64,000 nucleotides of DNA from Flagellimonas marinaquae (lineage in GTDB: Bacteria > Bacteroidota > Bacteroidia > Flavobacteriales > Flavobacteriaceae): assembly GCF_023716465.1 (NCBI RefSeq), contig NZ_CP092415.1:3201501-3265500 (forward strand), given 5' to 3'. The notes beneath the pieces are model-generated. The model worked only from the letters and a program-made list of their open reading frames with translations, was not told the DNA's origin and made no database searches. The position numbers and the translations under genes were made by a program. Shown in pieces: positions 27,674 to 36,365 of the stretch. How positions within the stretch are numbered: position 1 is the first letter of the stretch; each line of letters begins with the position of its first letter.

Positions 27674-27720
27674 GATTAACAAAAGGTCAAAAAGGTTAAC
27701 GAAAGATTAATCAGGTTAAC
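27674..27720 (+). promoter_or_regulatory. Three GRTTAAC direct repeats at exact 20-nt spacing
   Basis: GATTAAC begins at 27674, GGTTAAC at 27694 and GGTTAAC at 27714, exactly 20 nt apart, that is on the same face of the helix about two turns apart. They lie 41-88 nt before the histidine-kinase ATG. OmpR/PhoB-family regulators usually bind direct repeats, and the operon encodes such a regulator, so autoregulation is a reasonable inference. Confidence 0.55.
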
Positions 27721-27761
27721 CAACATGTAAATAGCTCCCGATTTTTTGTTTACTTCGCATT

Positions 27762-29036
27762 ATGCTGACCAAAAGAAACCTTTATGTCCTAATTTTTGTA
27801 ATTGCCGTTATAGGTCTTTTGGTGGTCCAATACCAGTATTTAAGAGTAGGTTTGGGATTGGCCAAAGCTCAGTTTTCCGATAAAATAGATAAAGCGCGGG
27901 AGAACATAAATAGTGAATTGTCCACGGTAAATGCACTGACCTATACTTTAGGGAATGCCATACAAAAGGACACCTCCCAAGTACATATAAGTTTGGACAG
28001 TCTGGAAAAAGCCTCACAATACTATCTAAACGATTATATCGCATATCAATTAAAAGTATCGGGCATAGACGCCCCATTTACCTATACCCTTTATTCCAGG
28101 GATTCTATCACCTATTTAAGTTCTGCAAGGCCACATCTTTCTAAAAAGGAAAACTTGACGTATCCTATGAAGATCGAAGGCTATTTGCCCAAGCTCTTAC
28201 AAAAGGAAGTAATCTTGGAAATCGGTTTTGAAGATTTAAACAACTATTTTCTGGGACAGATCAGGGGACTGATCCTGCCAGGACTGTTGTTTTTGTTGAT
28301 GATAATTTTCGTTGTTATTTGGGTGTTGCGGTCGTTTTACTTGCAACGAAGCATTATTACCACCACGAACGATTTTATAAATAACCTGACACACGAGCTC
28401 AAAACCCCTGTGTTTTCCATTGGCTTGGCCACAAAAATTTTAAAAGAGGATGTTCCAGATGAGAAAAAAGAGGTTGTGGACCTTATCCGAACAGAATCGG
28501 ATAGACTTAAAAAACATATCGATAAGGTTTTGGAACTCGCCAGTATGGAATCCGGAAATCCATTGATGCTGTTTCAGGAAGTGGATTTTAGGCCCGAATT
28601 GGAGCGGATTTGTCAGAGTTTTGCCTTACTTGCCAAGCACGAGCAGATTGATTTTGGCTACACATTGGAAAAGGGATCTTATTTAATAAAAGCAGAAAAG
28701 TTCCATTTGGAAAATGTAATCGGTAACCTATTGGAGAATGCACGTAAATACTCCGACCACCCCATTATAAAACTAAACGCATACAAACAAAAGGGGAAAT
28801 TACTGATCAATATTTCCGATAACGGAGTTGGAATTTCACAGGAGGACATTAAAAAAATCTTTAGCAAATATTATAGGGTAAAAAAAGGTAACGTGCACAA
28901 GGTAAAAGGATATGGCCTTGGGTTGTATTACGTTCAAAAAATTATAAAAATGCACAGGGGAAAGGTATCCGTACAAAGCGAATTGGGCAAAGGCACCAAC
29001 TTTACCCTATCCCTTAAATTAATGAACAATGGATAG
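27762..29036 (+). CDS. Sensor histidine kinase, RprX-like
   Basis: A 424-residue membrane histidine kinase: transmembrane helix at 8-23, periplasmic sensor region to about 165, second helix at about 167-189, then a HisKA domain directly following (NLTHELKTP, His211) and a HATPase_c domain with N box NVIGNLLENARKYS, G1 ISDNGVGIS and G2 GYGLGLYYV. There is no HAMP domain, as in the Bacteroidota RprX type. It phosphorylates the regulator encoded downstream, with which it overlaps by 8 nt (ATGGATAG). The signal sensed is unknown. Three regularly spaced repeats lie upstream. Confidence 0.9.
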   Translation: MLTKRNLYVLIFVIAVIGLLVVQYQYLRVGLGLAKAQFSDKIDKARENINSELSTVNALTYTLGNAIQKDTSQVHISLDSLEKASQYYLNDYIAYQLKVSGIDAPFTYTLYSRDSITYLSSARPHLSKKENLTYPMKIEGYLPKLLQKEVILEIGFEDLNNYFLGQIRGLILPGLLFLLMIIFVVIWVLRSFYLQRSIITTTNDFINNLTHELKTPVFSIGLATKILKEDVPDEKKEVVDLIRTESDRLKKHIDKVLELASMESGNPLMLFQEVDFRPELERICQSFALLAKHEQIDFGYTLEKGSYLIKAEKFHLENVIGNLLENARKYSDHPIIKLNAYKQKGKLLINISDNGVGISQEDIKKIFSKYYRVKKGNVHKVKGYGLGLYYVQKIIKMHRGKVSVQSELGKGTNFTLSLKLMNNG

Positions 29037-29730
29037 AATGTACAAACTACTTTTGGTGGAGGACGATAATGCCCTGGGATATTTATTGTCGGAATATTTG
29101 GGAATGAAGGGCTTTGCCGTAAGTTGGGCAAAAAATGCAGAAGAAGGAGTTCAAAAAACAAAGACCAACGTTTTTGATCTTGCCATCTTGGACGTTATGT
29201 TGCCAGATATGGACGGTTTTGAACTCTCGCAGAAAATAAAGAGCATAAACCCCGAACTTCCGTTTATATTTTTAACTGCAAAATCGTTAAAAATAGATGT
29301 TTTAAAAGGATTCTCTCTCGGCGCAGTTGACTATCTTAAAAAACCGATAGACGAAGAGGAATTGGTGGTAAGGATCAATGCACTCCTTGCCAGATTGGTG
29401 GCCGATAAAGTGGAAGAACCCCATGTTTCTCAATATATAATCGGGGATTATTTGCTGAACATGGATAATTTTGAACTGAATTATAAAGGAGAATCCATAA
29501 AGTTAACGGCCAAAGAGTTTGATCTATTGGCGCTTTTGGCAAAGAACAAGAACCAACTTTGCACCCATAAGGAGATACTCACCACTGTATGGGACAAAAA
29601 TGATTATTTCAACAAAAAAAGCCTGAACGTCTTCGTTTCGCATTTGCGCAAACATTTGGGTAAAGATCCCAGATTGAGCATCGTAAATGTTAGTCGAAGA
29701 GGATTTATGTTGCGCGAATCGGAAGTGTGA
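29029..29730 (+). CDS. OmpR-family response regulator, RprY-like
   Basis: A 233-residue two-domain regulator. Receiver domain with acidic pair at E11-D13, phospho-acceptor Asp55 (LAILDVMLPDMDG) and Lys105 of KKP; C-terminal winged-helix domain from about 135 (LTAKEFDLLALLAKN ... VSHLRKHLG ... NVSRRGFML). The first ATG lies inside the kinase stop region; a second ATG three codons later (MYKLLLVEDD) is an equally good start. It probably binds direct repeats, and the GRTTAAC array before the kinase gene is a candidate target. Confidence 0.9.
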   Translation: MDRMYKLLLVEDDNALGYLLSEYLGMKGFAVSWAKNAEEGVQKTKTNVFDLAILDVMLPDMDGFELSQKIKSINPELPFIFLTAKSLKIDVLKGFSLGAVDYLKKPIDEEELVVRINALLARLVADKVEEPHVSQYIIGDYLLNMDNFELNYKGESIKLTAKEFDLLALLAKNKNQLCTHKEILTTVWDKNDYFNKKSLNVFVSHLRKHLGKDPRLSIVNVSRRGFMLRESEV

Positions 29731-29794
29731 TCACATATTTTGGCTTAATATTTGAGGCGGCTATTTTAAACTAGAATGCCATTTTGTTGATTGT

Positions 29795-30040
29795 ATGCTG
29801 AAGTTTCTAAAAAAACGTGCCCCCAAGCCAACGTTGTCCCAACTTGATAGTTTATATGCGAATACCATTCGTAAATGCCCATTGCAAGAGCAAATATCTT
29901 ATTGTCAAAGACTTATTGAAAGCTCTCAATATCAATTAAGACAATCCTGTCCCAAAGTGGAAACCGATTTCTTCAAGAATCTTATAGAAGCTGCGGATAT
30001 TGAATTGAAAAAGCTCAAATCTGTTTCGTCTGGTTCATAG
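29795..30040 (+). CDS. Small hypothetical protein
   Basis: An 81-residue protein that I do not recognise. It is basic at the N-terminus (MLKFLKKRAPKP), has no signal peptide or membrane segment and appears largely alpha-helical, with two cysteines (CPLQEQ, SCPKVE). It lies 64 nt after the response regulator on the same strand and could be a distal member of that operon. Codon use looks ordinary and the frame is free of stops with a fitting ATG, but the short length keeps the gene call moderate. Confidence 0.55.
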   Translation: MLKFLKKRAPKPTLSQLDSLYANTIRKCPLQEQISYCQRLIESSQYQLRQSCPKVETDFFKNLIEAADIELKKLKSVSSGS

Positions 30041-30242
30041 CGTAGGTTTGAATGTGTTAGACTTCGTTAAATCTTGCCGTTGTGGGTGATTCGAAATTTA
30101 AAATTTTCCGGAACTTTTACAATGCTGAATTACTTTTATAACAGAGGGAATACCTTTTAATTGTAACGATCTTGTAGATCATACGACTGTTATTCCAAAT
30201 GTTTTCCCAATGGGAAGCGCATAAGAATCTCAATCTATATAT

Positions 30243-30974
30243 ATGAAAAACATTATTGTAACAATTTTCGGTGTCTTGGCTACAACTACTTATGGACAAC
30301 AAATCCTTACTCCAAAAAGTAATAACATAGAACAAAATGCCTTAACAGATGAAGCATACACCTTGAACTGGTATATGGTCCAGGATTCCATAATACGTAC
30401 GTTGGGGAAAGTTGATACCGAAATCATAGTAAAAGATGATGAAGTCAGCTTTGTGGTCAATGTGAGAATTCCAAATGCCACGACTCCTTGGGTGGATACC
30501 ACTATCGTTAAAAAACAGGATTTTGCGCCCATTTATCATTCCTCATACAATCAAAATAGGGATATGGTACTGAAATATGGAAATCAATTGACCGGTTATT
30601 ATTTTGATAAGAAGAGTGAGGAAAAAACAATTATCAATGAAAGTTTACCGGCATCAATTTTTGATAGCAGTAGTTATCCACAATTGATTCGATGTCTTCC
30701 CTATGAAGATGGTTTTAGCGCTGCAATTTCCATCTTTGATTACAATCCGAAGGCTAAAATTGGGGAATTGTCCGCATCCATCAACCAAGTAACTTCCCAT
30801 AAAATGAAGTATAAGGGAAGTACCTTGGATGTATGGAAAGTAGATGTGACCGATGATATCAGTGATAACCGAGTCCTGAACACCTATTATATAAGCAAAA
30901 GCTCCAGAAAGCTCTTGAAACATATCATCGATATGAATGGTAGGAAAATGATCATGGAAAGAGAAACCCCGTAA
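30243..30974 (+). CDS. Secreted hypothetical protein, DUF3108-like
   Basis: A 243-residue exported protein with a signal peptide (MKNIIVTIFGVLATTTYGQQ, cleavage probably after TYG) and a beta-rich body. The pattern of a reporter-like beta sheet, with LPASIFDSSSYPQLIRCLP in the middle and an ending of the type YISKSSRKLLKHII, resembles DUF3108-like or lipoprotein-localisation-like folds seen in Bacteroidota. I cannot assign a function. The upstream 202-nt gap carries a small palindrome GATCT-TGT-AGATC at 30168-30180 and no clear promoter. The next gene, 68 nt downstream, is also an unknown secreted protein. Confidence 0.6.
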   Translation: MKNIIVTIFGVLATTTYGQQILTPKSNNIEQNALTDEAYTLNWYMVQDSIIRTLGKVDTEIIVKDDEVSFVVNVRIPNATTPWVDTTIVKKQDFAPIYHSSYNQNRDMVLKYGNQLTGYYFDKKSEEKTIINESLPASIFDSSSYPQLIRCLPYEDGFSAAISIFDYNPKAKIGELSASINQVTSHKMKYKGSTLDVWKVDVTDDISDNRVLNTYYISKSSRKLLKHIIDMNGRKMIMERETP

Positions 30975-31042
30975 ATTAAAACCGCTTCCCCATTTAGTAA
31001 ACACGCTAAAAGCAGTAACTTTAAGGTTGAAAAATAGACTCA

Positions 31043-31807
31043 ATGAAAAATTCAATCCTTCTTCTAGCCCTGTTTTTAATTTGTATTAATGCATTTGCCA
31101 CGGATACCAAACTTATGGTTAGGGCAAAGGCAAAAGATGCCAAGTTTATCGGTAGTTCCATCGGAGGGGCACATATTATCGTTAGAAACACTTTAAACGG
31201 GCATATCTTGGCAGAAGGGGAAACCACTGGTAGCACTGGAATTACAGACCTTATTATGAGAAGTCCCCATGAACGTTACACCCAACTGTCCGATAATGAT
31301 ACAGCTGGTTTTTTAGCGGTTGTGGATATTGATGAACCAACTTTTGTTCAAATAGAAGTAATATCTCCTATTAACAAAAGGAATGCTCAAATACACGCTA
31401 GTACTCAAATATGGCTTATACCGGGAAAAGATATTTTGGGTGATGGGATAGTATTGGAAATACCCGGCTTTATAATCGACATATTGGAGCCCAATACACA
31501 TCAATATATTCCATTGGAAACAGTGATAACATCGGGCATCAATATTAAAGCAAATATTGTGATGATGTGCGGCTGCCCCATTCAAAAAGATGGACTCTGG
31601 GGCTCCAATCTTATGGAAGTCAGGGCCGTTGTGCAAAAGGATGGCGAAGCATATACCGATGTACCGTTGGACAATCCCGGACAGAATATTTTTGAAGGTA
31701 ATCTGGCTGTCAAGGAATCCGGCTACTATCAGATCACGGTCTATGCATATAACTCCAAAACGGGGAACACGGGGGTGGATAAAATCAACTACGTGGTCCG
31801 AGATTAA
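31043..31807 (+). CDS. Secreted protein of unknown function with MMCGCP motif
   Basis: A 254-residue protein with a clear signal peptide ending AFA-T near residue 19 and a predicted all-beta, Ig-like mature part (last strands YYQITVYAYNSKTG). The only two mature cysteines occur together in MMCGCPI (Cys176 and Cys178 with Met174-175), a grouping able to bind a soft metal or form a vicinal disulphide; this is inference. I do not recognise a family. It follows the other secreted unknown by 68 nt and precedes an M1 peptidase transcribed from its own candidate promoter. Confidence 0.65.
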   Translation: MKNSILLLALFLICINAFATDTKLMVRAKAKDAKFIGSSIGGAHIIVRNTLNGHILAEGETTGSTGITDLIMRSPHERYTQLSDNDTAGFLAVVDIDEPTFVQIEVISPINKRNAQIHASTQIWLIPGKDILGDGIVLEIPGFIIDILEPNTHQYIPLETVITSGINIKANIVMMCGCPIQKDGLWGSNLMEVRAVVQKDGEAYTDVPLDNPGQNIFEGNLAVKESGYYQITVYAYNSKTGNTGVDKINYVVRD

Positions 31808-31833
31808 TTTATGGGCTTACTTGGGTATTTGGA

Positions 31834-31864
31834 TTGATTTGGATGGTGAAAAATAGTACCTTTT
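31834..31864 (+). promoter_or_regulatory. Candidate promoter of the M1 peptidase gene
   Basis: TTG (31834-31836), 20-nt spacer and TACCTTTT (31857-31864), which matches seven of eight positions of TAnnTTTG. It ends 24 nt before the ATG of the peptidase gene. Confidence 0.45.
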
Positions 31865-31888
31865 ACAAATCTATATCAATCCGGCCTT

Positions 31889-34441
31889 ATGAAAAATCAT
31901 ATTATGTTCTCCCTTTTTGCTGCGATATTTGTGATTGCATGCAATCCTAAACCCAGAACCGATTTACTACAAAACGGAATTCCCCTTAAAATGGCGGAAT
32001 ATCGCAAAGAGCAGGTTTCCAACGTAATATATGCGCTTACCTTCGATATTCCCGAAGAGCGGCAAAAACCCATACCTTCCAAAATGAAGCTGGATTTATC
32101 CATCCATGATCTTTCACATCCGCTTTACCTGGATTTTAATGCAGATAGTACGTTGCTAAAAAACATAAAGGTGAATGGGCAAAACCAAACCATAAACCAT
32201 CAAAAGCAGCATATAATCATTTCGGAAAACCTTAAAAAAGGACCAAATACCATAGATATCGAGTTCAATGCCGGTGAAATGTCGCTAAACCGAAATCAAG
32301 ACTATTTGTACACCCTTTTAGTGCCAGATAGGGCAAGTACATTGTTCCCATGTTTTGATCAACCGAACATCAAGGCACGCTACATGTTGAATGTTGCCGT
32401 ACCCAAGCAGTGGAGCGTCTTATCCGCTTCTTCATTGAAAGAAAAAAATGAGGTAGGGGACAAGCACTATTTTTCTTTTGTGGAGAGCGACCCCATGAGT
32501 ACCTACCTGTTTTCGTTGGTGGCCGGAAAATTTGAATCGGTCACCGAAAATCCGGGAGCGTTCGATATGACCCTTTTGTACCGAGAAACAGATTCCTCCA
32601 AAATTGAATTCAGTATACCTCGAATTTTTGATTTACACCAGCGTTCTATAGATTTTCTTAAGGACTATACCCAATACGATTTTCCTTTCCAAAAGTTGGA
32701 TTTTGCAGCCATACCTGGCTTTCAATATGGAGGAATGGAGCATGTAGGTGCCATACAATACAGGCAATCCGCCATTTTTTTGGATGAAAGCTCCACCGAA
32801 CGACGCAGAATGGGTAGTGCCAAATTAATTGCCCACGAGGCATCACATATGTGGTTTGGGGATCTGGTGACCATGGACTGGTTCAACGATGTATGGATGA
32901 AAGAGGTCTTCGCCAATTTTATGGCAGATAAGATCATAAATCCAGCCGTTCCAGAAATCAATCATAATTTACAATTTCTAATCTCCCATTACCGAAACGC
33001 ATATGGGGAGGATAGAACAAATGGAACCAACCCCATCCGGCAGGATTTGGCCAATCTAAAAAATGCGGGCAGTCTGTATGGATCTATCATTTACAACAAA
33101 GCGCCCATAATGATGCGCCAGTTGGAAGCCACCATTGGCGAAAAGGCATTTAGAGATGGTGTTCGGGAGTATATTTCTACTCATGCCTATGGTAATGCAA
33201 CTTGGAACGATTTGGTTGATATTTTGGATAAAAAAACGGTTCAAGATCTAAAACAGTGGAGCAATGTTTGGGTGAATCAATCCGGTAGGCCCGTGATTAC
33301 GGATAAAATTGAATATGTTGATGGAAAAATAGCCAGGTTTGTCATCACGCAAAATGCAGAAGATGGTAGCGATAGATTATGGCCACAAAGTTTCGAGGTA
33401 TCCTTGGTATATCCGGATAGTACACGAACCATTCCAGTGTCCATTTCAAAGAAAAACACTTCTGTGGATTTAGCAATTGGTCTGTCCAAGCCCAACGCCA
33501 TTATATATAATTCCAATGCTTTTGGGTATGGAGTTTTTCCGGTTAACACATCAGATCTGGACATAATTCCCAATCTGGAAGAGGAGGTAGCTCGAGCCTA
33601 TGCCTACTTAAATACCTACGAGAATATATTGACCGGAAATTTATCCGCCGAACAAACCTTTGCTCTTTTGATAGCAGGTGTTTTAAACGAGGAAAACGAA
33701 TTTGTCCATGGAATGCTCACTGGATTGGCAAATAACTTATACTGGAGTTTTTTAAATGATCAACAACGTGCGGAACACAATAATTTGATCGAAAATCGAC
33801 TTTGGGTGAAGTTGCTTCAAACCGATGTAAATCCCAACCTTAAAAAGAACATTTTTGATTTTTGGCAAGGAATAGCGTATTCAGAAAAGGCGAAGGAAAA
33901 GTTATACGGTGTGTGGAACAAGACTGTCCAAATTCCTGATCTAATGCTTAACCAGGATGATTTTTCCGAGATGGCCATGTCCTTGGCATTGTATGAGCAC
34001 AGCCTTGCCGAAATAGTTTTGGAAACGGCCAAAGCCCAATTGAATAATCTGGACAAAATTGAGCGTTTCGAGTTTTTAAGGCCTGCCCTATCTTCCGATG
34101 TTGCTGTGAGGGATGCCTTTTTTGAGTCCTTTAAAGACGCCAAAAACCGCGAAAAGGAATCTTGGATAACCACAGCTTGCAGATTTATCCATCATCCTTT
34201 GCGCCAAAAAACGGCAATTGAACAAGTACCTTTGGCCTTGGAGCTTTTACAGGAAATTCAACAAACGGGAGATATCTTTTTTCCTAAACGCTGGCTTGTG
34301 GCAACGGTAGGGCAATATCAATCCAAGGAGGCCGTGCAGCATGTGGAATCTTATTTACGGAACCATCCGGATTTGGAACCTTCCTTAAAGGGCAAGTTGT
34401 TACAAGCCACAGATAACCTCTATCGATTTAACCGTTTGTAG
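31889..34441 (+). CDS. M1-family aminopeptidase lipoprotein
   Basis: An 850-residue zinc metallopeptidase. N-terminal lipoprotein signal with Cys18 (FVIAC), beta-rich N-domain, then the catalytic domain with zinc motif HEASH at 316-320 and the third ligand Glu339 (MKEVFANF). The substrate-binding GxMEN motif appears as GGMEH (281-285), with His in place of Asn. The C-terminal half is ERAP-like helical. It removes N-terminal residues from peptides, probably in the periplasm or on the outer membrane. It stands alone between unrelated genes, and the mnmE gene faces it. Confidence 0.9.
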   Translation: MKNHIMFSLFAAIFVIACNPKPRTDLLQNGIPLKMAEYRKEQVSNVIYALTFDIPEERQKPIPSKMKLDLSIHDLSHPLYLDFNADSTLLKNIKVNGQNQTINHQKQHIIISENLKKGPNTIDIEFNAGEMSLNRNQDYLYTLLVPDRASTLFPCFDQPNIKARYMLNVAVPKQWSVLSASSLKEKNEVGDKHYFSFVESDPMSTYLFSLVAGKFESVTENPGAFDMTLLYRETDSSKIEFSIPRIFDLHQRSIDFLKDYTQYDFPFQKLDFAAIPGFQYGGMEHVGAIQYRQSAIFLDESSTERRRMGSAKLIAHEASHMWFGDLVTMDWFNDVWMKEVFANFMADKIINPAVPEINHNLQFLISHYRNAYGEDRTNGTNPIRQDLANLKNAGSLYGSIIYNKAPIMMRQLEATIGEKAFRDGVREYISTHAYGNATWNDLVDILDKKTVQDLKQWSNVWVNQSGRPVITDKIEYVDGKIARFVITQNAEDGSDRLWPQSFEVSLVYPDSTRTIPVSISKKNTSVDLAIGLSKPNAIIYNSNAFGYGVFPVNTSDLDIIPNLEEEVARAYAYLNTYENILTGNLSAEQTFALLIAGVLNEENEFVHGMLTGLANNLYWSFLNDQQRAEHNNLIENRLWVKLLQTDVNPNLKKNIFDFWQGIAYSEKAKEKLYGVWNKTVQIPDLMLNQDDFSEMAMSLALYEHSLAEIVLETAKAQLNNLDKIERFEFLRPALSSDVAVRDAFFESFKDAKNREKESWITTACRFIHHPLRQKTAIEQVPLALELLQEIQQTGDIFFPKRWLVATVGQYQSKEAVQHVESYLRNHPDLEPSLKGKLLQATDNLYRFNRL

Positions 34442-34487
34442 TTGTTTTTTTTTAGGTAATGGATTAACTCATGCTTGGTTAAAAGCC

Positions 34488-35858
34488 TTACTTCCCAATA
34501 CAAAAATTGGAAAAAATATTGCCCAAAAGGTCGTCCGTAGTCACGCTTCCCGTAATCTCGCCCAAATGATACAAAGCTTGTCGAATATCTATGGCCATCA
34601 AATCGCTGGAAAGTTCCATGTCCAAACCTTCTTTTACTTTTTGAATTTCTTCCAGGGCTTTTAAAAGAGCGTCGTAATGTCTGCTACTGGTAACAATGGT
34701 ACTGTCGCCGCTCAAAGCACCCGAATCAACTAATGATAATAGTTTATTCTCCAATTCAGAAATACCCGTTTTAAACTTTGCTGAAAGAAATAGGACGTTG
34801 GGGATTTCTTTTTGAACCTTATTTTTTTGTTCCTCGTTCAAAAGGTCCATTTTATTGCAAATGGGCAATAATTGCTTGTTAGGGTATCTTTCTTGTATAC
34901 TTTCCAGTTCTTTTATATTAAAATTCATTCCATCGAACAGATACACAATGAGCCGAGCTTTTTCAATCTTGTCGAAAGTTCGTTCGATACCGATTTTTTC
35001 CACTACGTCTTCGGTTTCACGGATTCCAGCGGTATCAATAAACCTAAAGTTAATTCCATTTAAACTAATTTGGTCTTCCACCGTGTCCCTAGTAGTTCCA
35101 GCTATCTCACTTACGATGGCTCTTTCCTCGTTCAACAAAACATTGAGCAAAGTTGATTTCCCGACATTGGGTTGCCCTACAATGGCCACTGGAATTCCAT
35201 TTTTAATGACGTTGCCCAAGGCGAAGGAATCAATTAATTTTTTAAGGACGTTACTGATTCTGGTAAGCAGTTCGTTGAATTGGGTTCTGTCGGCAAATTC
35301 CACATCTTCTTGCGAAAAGTCGAGTTCAAGTTCAATTAACGATGCAAAATTAAGAAGTTCTTGTCGCAGTTCTTGGATTTCGTTGCTAAACCCTCCGCGC
35401 ATTTGCTGCATGGCTATATCGTGGGCTGCTTCACTATCGCTTGCTATTAAGTCCGCCACAGCTTCGGCCTGACTCAAATCCATTTTGCCGTTTAAAAATG
35501 CTCTCAATGTAAATTCTCCGGCAGATGCTGTACGACATCCATTTCTTAAAAGCAATTGTATGATCTGTTGTTGAATAAAAGGTGAGCCATGACAGGAAAT
35601 TTCCACTACATTTTCGCCTGTGTAGGAATGTGGTCCTTTAAAAATGGACACCAAGGCTTCATCCAAAATTTTGGCACCGTCTACAATGTTCCCCAAATGT
35701 ATGGTATGACTTTTTTGCTGGACCAGTTCTTTACCTTTGATGGATTTGAACAATTGATCTACTATACTGATGGCCTGTGGACCCGAAACTCGGATTACGG
35801 CAATGGCCCCTGTTCCCGATGGGGTTGCCAAGGCTACGATGTTATCTGAATACGACAT
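34488..35858 (-). CDS. mnmE: tRNA modification GTPase MnmE
   Basis: A 456-residue GTPase which, with MnmG, installs the carboxymethylaminomethyl group at U34 of certain tRNAs. Start set at MSYSDNIVALATPSG; a GTG two codons earlier is rejected. Domains: N-terminal formyl-THF-binding domain, helical domain, and an inserted G domain with G1 GQPNVGKST at about 228-236, DTAGIRETED (G3) and NKMD (G4). The C-terminus ends in FCIGK, whose Cys is the universally conserved MnmE cysteine. Complete and ordinary. Confidence 0.97.
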   Translation of the reverse strand: MSYSDNIVALATPSGTGAIAVIRVSGPQAISIVDQLFKSIKGKELVQQKSHTIHLGNIVDGAKILDEALVSIFKGPHSYTGENVVEISCHGSPFIQQQIIQLLLRNGCRTASAGEFTLRAFLNGKMDLSQAEAVADLIASDSEAAHDIAMQQMRGGFSNEIQELRQELLNFASLIELELDFSQEDVEFADRTQFNELLTRISNVLKKLIDSFALGNVIKNGIPVAIVGQPNVGKSTLLNVLLNEERAIVSEIAGTTRDTVEDQISLNGINFRFIDTAGIRETEDVVEKIGIERTFDKIEKARLIVYLFDGMNFNIKELESIQERYPNKQLLPICNKMDLLNEEQKNKVQKEIPNVLFLSAKFKTGISELENKLLSLVDSGALSGDSTIVTSSRHYDALLKALEEIQKVKEGLDMELSSDLMAIDIRQALYHLGEITGSVTTDDLLGNIFSNFCIGK

Positions 35859-35945
35859 GGGCACAAAAGTACAAATAAGCTGCTGTTTGTAACATTTTTA
35901 TGGATTTGTATACTAATAAGCTGAATCATCAAAATCAATCAAAAA

Positions 35946-36305
35946 ATGGAAGTAATAAATCACAAAGCAGTTAGAACGGACAATACCTTGTTGGCCGTAA
36001 CACATTTAACACAATTGTTGGGCTATGCCATAGGATTTGGCAGCTTGATCGTTCCCTTGATCATTTGGTTATCCTCCAAGGATAGGGTAGAGGGGATGAA
36101 CGAACATGGAAAGGCCATTATCAACTTTCAGATAAGTCTTATCCTATATATTATAATCAGTATACCTGCCATCCTACTTTTGGGATTGGGCATATTAGGT
36201 TTGATCGGTGTTGCCATTATAGGATTTATTTTACCTATTGTGAATGCGGTAAAGGCCGCAAATGGCGAATCCCCATCTCATTTTATGACCATCAGGTTTA
36301 TTTAA
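35946..36305 (+). CDS. DUF4870 membrane protein
   Basis: A 119-residue protein with three hydrophobic segments. NEHGKAIINFQISLILY in the middle is the DUF4870 (TIC20-like) signature, where an E-H-x-K-x2-x-N-F-Q pattern sits at a membrane border. The function of this family in bacteria is unknown. It is monocistronic, divergent from mnmE and followed by a strong terminator shared with dnaN. Confidence 0.85.
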   Translation: MEVINHKAVRTDNTLLAVTHLTQLLGYAIGFGSLIVPLIIWLSSKDRVEGMNEHGKAIINFQISLILYIIISIPAILLLGLGILGLIGVAIIGFILPIVNAVKAANGESPSHFMTIRFI

Positions 36306-36310
36306 AAAAC

Positions 36311-36344
36311 AAAAAAGCTGGAACAAAGTTGTCCCAGCTTTTTT
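36311..36344. terminator. Bidirectional terminator between DUF4870 gene and dnaN
   Basis: An A6-GCTGG / CCAGC-T6 hairpin with a 12-nt loop lies between two convergent genes. A runs on one side and T runs on the other give a U tract in either direction. Confidence 0.85.
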
Positions 36345-36365
36345 AATTATGGTTGGATAGTTGAT

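Noticed and set aside
34855..35472. 205-codon open frame antisense to mnmE
   Set aside because: It is composed of low-complexity Ser/Leu-rich translation opposite a strongly conserved gene and matches no family.
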